A DNA stretch of 64,000 nucleotides from Coriolopsis trogii (Eukaryota > Basidiomycota > Agaricomycetes > Polyporales > Polyporaceae): NCBI GenBank assembly GCA_020543525.1, contig JAHYIO010000007.1, positions 310,001-374,000 of the forward strand, given 5' to 3'. Position 1 is the stretch's first letter, and every line of letters begins with the position of its first letter. Shown in pieces: positions 58,610 through 64,000 of this stretch. Under the pieces are notes generated by a model. It ran no database searches, was not told the origin of the DNA, and worked only from the letters and a program-made list of their open reading frames with translations. A program made the position numbers and the translations under genes.

Positions 58610-59137
58610 GGGGGCCGCCCATGTCTTGTTTCTTGGCTTCTCGGTTTCTTGCTTGTCTACTCCTGCATTATCTCAGTGTCCCATTCTTGCTCCCAACTAC
58701 ACTTATCTATGGACTCGACGCATTCATCCATGATACTCATCTCTCCCCCATGTAGATACCCTGACCAGACCTACCACTTTGTATACTGACTGTACATATT
58801 ACATCCATACAACATGTCCGGACTTTCGTTTGGGCTCGAAACCAATCCGGCGCGTTCACGCGTGTTCCAGCAAACAGCAACCCCGTAAGAAACAATACGA
58901 TAGGTGCGCGACACGATAACAACCAGGATAGATGTATAGCACAACAGAGCATTCACGTACGTACCGAAAATACAGATAGAGTAACGACCGTCCGTTAAGT
59001 AGAGCATCGTGACATATATACACTCATTCGCGCCGTGGGCATTGGACGGACTGCGAATCTGATCCGCGCAAATAACGGAGGCATCCAGACGTAGAGGATA
59101 TCAAATCACACCCTCCAGAGACCGACCAAAGGACAAG
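58610..59137. other. Convergent 3' flanks
   Basis: 528 bp between the HD phosphohydrolase stop (+) and the poly-Q protein stop (-). No coding evidence. Confidence 0.5.
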
Positions 59138-61302
59138 TCATCCTGCAGCGTCGCCGTCCTCAGCTTCGACGTCGACCAAACCAAGCCAAGAAAAGCGGTC
59201 CCACTCACCCCGTCCGAACTGCTGATTCTGCTGCTGCTGCTGCTGCTGTTGCTGTTGCCCACCCTCGGGGGGCCTCAGCGAGCCCATCGGCTCCTCCCGC
59301 ATCTGTCCTCCCACCCCCGCGCCGGCCCCGACCGAAGCCCGCCTGCCCATCCCCTGCATCCCGAGGGTCATCGGTGGCCCCAAGCTCAGCACTCCGCCCT
59401 GAGGCGACCCGAACGCCTGCACGCTCTGCACAGTCTGCCCAAAGGCTGCCTTCCCAGCAGCCCCACCCGCAGCCGCAGCCGTGCCAGGAACGCGCTTCGG
59501 ATCCTTGCCCTCGACCGCCCTCACGAACTCGCTCCAGAACGCGCGCTCCTCCCGCCCGGCCCCGCCGACGGTGGCATACTCCTGGAGGAGGTCCGGCGGG
59601 GCCTCGCGGTAGATCTTGCGGTGGTTACAGACGGTCGACTTCTTGTACTCGACCCCGAAGACGCGCGTGAAGGCGTCTTTCTGCTTGAGCTGGGGCTCGC
59701 TCTTCATGAGCGCGTCCATCTCGCGGAAGCCGTTCAGGACCTCGTCGACGTACTTGCCGTGCGGCCAGGACTTGCTCTTCATGTCCGACGCGCCCCCGCT
59801 CGTGCTGACCGGAGGCGTGGGAGGGGCCAGAGCAGGAGTGGAGGCGGAAGAAGGGGAAGAAGCAAGAGCAGGGGCGGGGTTAGAGTTTGGAGGAGGAGGG
59901 AGGGGTGCGGATGTAAAGGTGGGAGTCTGTACGGGGGTTTGGCTCGCACGCCGCTGGGAAGACTGCGACGCGGATTGTGATAGTTGAGAGGGCCGGGGTG
60001 GGCGTGGACTGCGGCTTAAGAGTGTTTGGGATGGGCCCGCCTGTGGATCTGTGACGGCGAGGGCAAGGGAGGATTCGGAGGATATGGTGCCGGGTCGCAT
60101 AGAATTCGGGGATAGGTTGACTGAGGGCAGCGGGAGGCGGATGGGGCTCACGGGGGTGTGGGGTGTGTAGACCTCCGTGGTGGATTGGGGAGTACCATTT
60201 GGAAGAGAATGTACAGACGATGCGGGGGAGAACGCGGGGGATGAATCTACAGTCGATGGCGGGGTAATGATAGTAGGCACGGTGGATATGCTCGCTGAAT
60301 CGTTATCTGATAACGTGTTGGTAGTCCATGGAGGGGACATTGTGGCCTCATGTGAATTGACGTTTGGAAAGGCGAAAGACGCCATGCCGTGGGTCGAGAA
60401 TGACTTGAGGTGCTTGTTGACAGGGACAGCCATGTCATCTGCAGACCGCTTTCTCGGATTTTTCGGCGGAAAGGCTTGGTACAACAAGGGTGTGGGGCTA
60501 GTGAGATCCTCCTGTAGCCTGAGCTCTGCTTCAAGGCCGGGACATTCGGCATCTTCGAAGCCTTCAATGAGACTCTTGCGTATCCTGAAGAGCATGCGTT
60601 GCCCGCTCTCGACACGATGGACTGCACAAAGTTGCTCCTGCTCCCATGTTCGTGCTTGAGGGTTGTAGACGTCGACGTATGCCCTCGTAGATAGGTTGAG
60701 CGAAGAAGCGAGTTCTGTCAAGTCAGACAGACGGAAGAAAGGGAATGTGGGGATTTCTTCTCGTAGTCGTACGGGGTTAGTATTGGCCTGTGATATGACA
60801 TCGTTAGTCTAGTGTTGGTTGACGTGAGGTTGAGCATAGTTCTGCACGACTTTGCATGCACTGCTAGCCGAATCCATATTGGGCAAGCGGGTACCAAGGC
60901 ACAACGGCTCACGAGGATTACAAAAGTAGGCGACCTCTTGTGCGAGGGGTGTGTCTGTATCTCTACGACCGATCGCTACATCGCGAGTGCTTGCCAAGTT
61001 TGCCGAATCACCGTTCGGTCCATGATCAATGTAATGCTCACCTTATGCCATAGTACAATGGTTACACTCCTCTTCAATGCCTCGACAAGCTCTGCTTGCT
61101 TCTCGACGTCTGCCCCGAGGATGGCCGATGTATCTGGGCTGTAAGCATGAGCGCTTTCGACATAGGACGGCCTCCGGAGCTGCGCGGGGCTTCTCGGTGC
61201 AGGTGAGTTGAATGTGGTAGACGGTACAGATGCTGGAGATCCAGGAGATCCGAGTGGAATGGTGAAGGTTGAACCTGGTAAAGTTATTATAGACTGGGCC
61301 AT
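59138..61302 (-). CDS. Hypothetical nuclear-type protein with poly-Q tail
   Basis: Two exons: 61302-61042 and 60787-59138; 1911 nt, 636 residues. The intron (254 nt) is long for this genome and may contain a skipped small exon. The N-terminal ~170 residues form a conserved-looking globular domain (HFPFF-like hydrophobic stretch, YVDVYNPQARTWEQEQLCAV, RMLFRIRKSLIEGF). A long Ser/Thr/Pro-rich linker follows, then a second helical block (about 400-490; VLNGFREMDALMKSEPQLKQ, HRKIYREAP) and a Gly/Met/Gln-rich end with ten consecutive Gln. Two small domains joined by disorder and a Gln-rich end resemble fungal transcription regulators. I do not recognise the family, so no function is assigned. Confidence 0.72.
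59228..59257 (-). repeat. CAG/CAA (poly-Gln) trinucleotide repeat
   Basis: A CTG/TTG run on the plus strand encodes ten consecutive Gln near the C-terminus of the protein at 59138-61302. It is in frame and a likely length polymorphism. Confidence 0.8.
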
Positions 61303-62019
61303 GCACGTCGGGTTAGTCGTAAATGGTCGTCGTCCAAGATGGGCGGGTATATTTTCTTGCGTGCTGCAGTATGCATTCCGTTTGCGTTCGAAATATGTGA
61401 GACACGCAGCGGATGCTCACGGTATGTGTACTCCCAGTCTGGCTTCCCTCCGCTAACGGATCGTGATCTTGTCTCTCGCTTATGATGACGACTGGATTGG
61501 GTGTATAAGATATATCGGTGTGAATCGTGACCGTCTGCACTTGCAAATTGGTACTGTCGGCGGTATTGTCACAAGACAGGATCGTCAAACCAAACAAGGA
61601 CGGAGAGGTGGAAGACGCGAGGGGTCGACTAGTATGGAGGGAGGGAGAGGACTTAGTGATCGGGCGACAAGTCCTGTCGTCTACCGCGTCCGCTGCTCGT
61701 GCCCAACAGCGCCTATCCTGCCGCCCATCTCAGCCTTGCACCACCACCACAACCCCGAGGACTACGATGGGCACCATCCTGTCTGTACTTTGATGTCTCT
61801 CACAAGACGTTTCAGGATCCCAGCAAATGTTCAAGCTGCCACGGGATTTCTTGCTCAGCGGCTCTCGCAGTCATAGTACTAGTCTGGACTGGAATCGCTC
61901 TCAGCCACCCAGCCTCAATCCAATCCTGCAGTCAGCCAATTCCATGGTGTCTTAAGTCTCCGTTTCGCGTTTCCGACAGTCTCCATCTCCTCACGCTCAT
62001 CTTGGGACTTCCGCACATC
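61303..62019. other. Divergent intergenic region
   Basis: 717 bp between the start of the poly-Q protein (-) and the small hypothetical (+). It should contain both promoters; AT-rich words lie near 61500-61520. Short open frames here have no motifs. Confidence 0.45.
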
Positions 62020-62891
62020 ATGTCAACGACTGGTTCCGCGTCTTTGGCCTGTGCGCCTAGCCTCGAGATTGTCTCCCAGGCGTGCTTGGAGTTCATCTCA
62101 TCTCCTCCTGTTGTCGTTGCACTTCCTCGTACTCTCCTCGACCATGCTGGCCTGGTCTCTCAGTCTCCTTGCACCCCAGTCGCCTCTCCTATAAATTCTC
62201 CCGACGAGGAGGTGCGTCATGTTTCACCACTGACTTCATGCACAATACAACATCAACTTAATAATATACGCCGGTGTCTCAGCCGCAGACAGCCCGCAAG
62301 CTCGTACTTCGGAAGCGGACCACGTCACCATACCAAGTCAAGTTCCCATTCATGACGGGCCGAGTGTCTGTGCGAAAAGTCAGAGCCCTTACAGCACCGG
62401 CGAACGCGACCGACGATAAGGAGCTGCCGCGAAGAAGTCTCTCTCAGGGCAATGCTCCCTTCGCGCCGCGATGCCTTGCAATCGCGCGGTTATCCACTCC
62501 TTTACTACCAGCGGCGGCCGAGAGGAAGATTCAAGTGTCACCAGAGACTTCCGAGACGAGGCCTTCCGAGACGGACGAGGCTATCATCGCGTGTGTGCCT
62601 GCGGGAGTCGTGAGACCCGGGCTGAGGGCAGCCGCACCAACGTTCCAGTATCTGCCCGCGGTGGATACCTGGACAGAAATCTGCGAAGATCTGTCCCGCG
62701 CCATGGAAGTTCTTGCTGTTCTGACCGACCTGGACCACTCGAATACGCTCTCCAGATCTTGCTCTTCCGAAGCGATTGCGGGGGGCAGGAGCCATAGTCG
62801 CTCCCTTGTACTTGCGAAGCCGAGGGCCGATGCTTTGCTGTTCACTCCATGGTGTTGTCGTGTTTTCCCAAGTGCTGTAGTCCATCTTTGA
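62020..62891 (+). CDS. Small hypothetical protein
   Basis: Two exons: 62020-62211 and 62283-62891; 801 nt, 266 residues. The 71-nt intron has GTGCGT and CAG borders and keeps the frame. The first 64 residues are Ser/Leu/Pro-rich. A basic segment with LVLRKRTTSPYQVKFPFMTG lies just after the junction. The rest is Ala/Arg/Ser-rich with a helical stretch around TWTEICEDLSRAMEVLAVLTD. There is no recognisable domain, membrane span or targeting signal. The exact intron border and frame continuity support a real gene; function unknown. Confidence 0.55.
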
Positions 62892-63403
62892 TTTGTCACT
62901 TGGCTTGTTATCCTGTCCTTGCTTGTTCTTCGTATTTGCTGTGTTGAATCAGACTTTATGCATTTGGCATGCTTTGCTATTCTCTACCAGCGATGGCAGC
63001 AAGGTTCCGGTCTGCTCCAGAGTCTGAACTGAAAGCACAGGAAGCGCACGTCGATCTCAATCTCGATCCCGCCGTCGGGCCGGATGAACGGGCGCCTTGA
63101 GGGTCAGACGGTTCACGTCATTCGTCCGACTCTGCTCTCTTGCGGACTTGCACTCGTCCAATGCTCTCCTTGCCATTCATTGCAAGCCGACCTCGACCTT
63201 GCTGTCCTCCAATACAACCGTCTATCTATCCTTACGAGCCAAGGTCGTACATGTCGTCGCGAACGCCCCCAAGACCAGGGTACATCATGTCACTATCCGC
63301 TCCGAGCACAGGAACATCACGCGGGGCAAAGTCTCCAGTTTCCCACTGAGTACGGGGCGCATAAGTGTCGTGCTTGCTCTCCGGCTCTCCTCAGACTCCC
63401 GCC
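62892..63403. other. Intergenic, presumed P450 promoter
   Basis: 512 bp without a supported gene. The CT-rich stretch just before 63404 looks like a fungal 5' leader. No clear TATA element. Confidence 0.45.
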
Positions 63404-64000
63404 ATGATCATCCCACCAGAGGTCCGCTCTGTTTCTCTCTGGCAGATCTGCCTCTTCTTCTTTGCCCTCTATGTGGGCCGCAGACTCCTCAAGGCCTACC
63501 GCATCCGTGCCCGTAGCACGCCGCTGGGCATGCCTCCCCGCCAGAGTTGGCTCTTTGGCGCGTCGAGGCTCATCATGAACAATCCGGATGCATCCTCCAT
63601 CTATGAGTCGTGGGTCGAGCAGTATGGCTCTGTCTTCCGCATCCCTGCCCCCCTCGGGAGTACCCGTGTCATCCTCACAGATCCGAAAGCTATTGCCCAT
63701 TTCTACTCCGTTGAGACTTGGACATATGTCCAGACAAAGCTCAGCCGTATCGCTATCGAAAATCTGGTATGTTTTCCCTGCATACACTCTCTCAGCCTCT
63801 GACCGCTTCGTTCTCTGTCAGTTTGGCCGTGGACTCCTATGGGCAGAAGGAGAATCGCACAAGAGGTTGGCCCGGTTTACTACCCTCTTGCTCCTCCCGC
63901 TCAATTCCTGCTAGGCAACGCAAAGCTATATCTCCCGCGTTTAGCAACGTCGCTATTCGCAGACTTACCAACGTCTTCTACGACTCTGTCTACAAGGTAT
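63404..64000 (+). CDS. Cytochrome P450, 3' end outside window
   Basis: Three exons are visible: 63404-63766, 63822-63865 and 63915-63996, with a donor GT at 63997 leading out of the window. About 163 residues are visible. The N-terminus has one membrane anchor (SLWQICLFFFALYVGRRLL), followed by a Pro-rich hinge with GMPPRQSWLFG and the beta-1 region (YGSVFRIPAPLGSTRVILTD). The C-helix motif (HKRQRKAISPAF) is where Arg and Lys contact a haem propionate. The haem-Cys loop lies beyond the window. Fungal microsomal P450s of this form use NADPH-P450 reductase to oxidise lipids, xenobiotics or secondary metabolites. The substrate and the CYP family cannot be given from this part. Confidence 0.88.

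Noticed and set aside
59249..59980. 243-codon plus-strand frame
   Set aside because: Antisense of the poly-Q protein; Arg/Pro/Leu-rich with no domain.

Overview
This is a window of nuclear chromosome from a filamentous basidiomycete, most likely an Agaricomycete, possibly a wood-decay polypore-type fungus. The evidence is dense genes with many 45-65 nt GT-AG introns, basidiomycete-restricted families (DUF6533 membrane proteins), a fungal cytochrome P450, a GC-rich coding background and an intron-bearing tRNA-Arg. Nothing is bacterial: there are no operons, CRISPR arrays or ribosome-binding sites. Exon borders below were worked out by hand from splice signals, reading-frame continuity and recalled family motifs. 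No transcript or database search was available. Start and end give the outer limits of each coding region; exon borders are in the evidence text.

Layout. 1-2072: 3' part of a low-complexity protein (+). 2412-3844: a decayed FAD monooxygenase (-). 5844-10864: Yta7/ATAD2-type AAA+ chromatin ATPase (+). 11283-13901: GH85 endo-beta-N-acetylglucosaminidase (-). 14196-18033: Rna14/CstF-77 of the mRNA 3'-end machinery (-). It shares a 281-bp divergent promoter with 18315-23773 (+), a large protein with features of a meiotic chromosome-axis core protein. Converging on that gene is 23948-25688 (-), a p31comet/MAD2L1BP-like protein. 25.7-29.0 kb shows no confident gene. 28986-31108 and 35229-36377 are two related zinc-finger proteins, with a short-chain dehydrogenase (32038-33488, -) and tRNA-Arg(UCU) (33942-34021, -) between them. 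36816-39215: MFS transporter with a 10-nt micro-exon (-). 39895-40423: small secreted, probably membrane-anchored protein (-). 42.3-42.7 kb: frameshifted GNAT acetyltransferase. 43293-44986 (+) and 45305-46987 (-): tail-to-tail pair of DUF6533 membrane proteins. 48079-50682: mitochondrial PPR-like gene (-). 50961-55071: inositol polyphosphate 5-phosphatase (+). 55761-58609: SAMHD1-like HD phosphohydrolase (+). 59138-61302: poly-Q nuclear-type protein (-). 62020-62891: small hypothetical (+). 63404-64000: 5' part of a cytochrome P450 (+).

Most interesting observation: a 580-bp non-autonomous hAT-like element (50071-50650) has inverted ends starting TAGGG and a perfect 8-bp target duplication. 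It sits between codons 10 and 11 of the PPR-like gene and cuts its only usable ATG off from a 660-codon open frame. On the gene's strand the duplication/element junctions create a GT at one end and an AG at the other. Removing that span as an intron restores the frame and adds only two codons. The element therefore looks like a newborn intron (introner-like) or a recent inactivating insertion; RNA data would decide between them.

A second theme is a possible HORMA/meiotic-axis neighbourhood at 18-26 kb: a candidate axis core protein next to a candidate p31comet. Both assignments are inferences from recalled family patterns.
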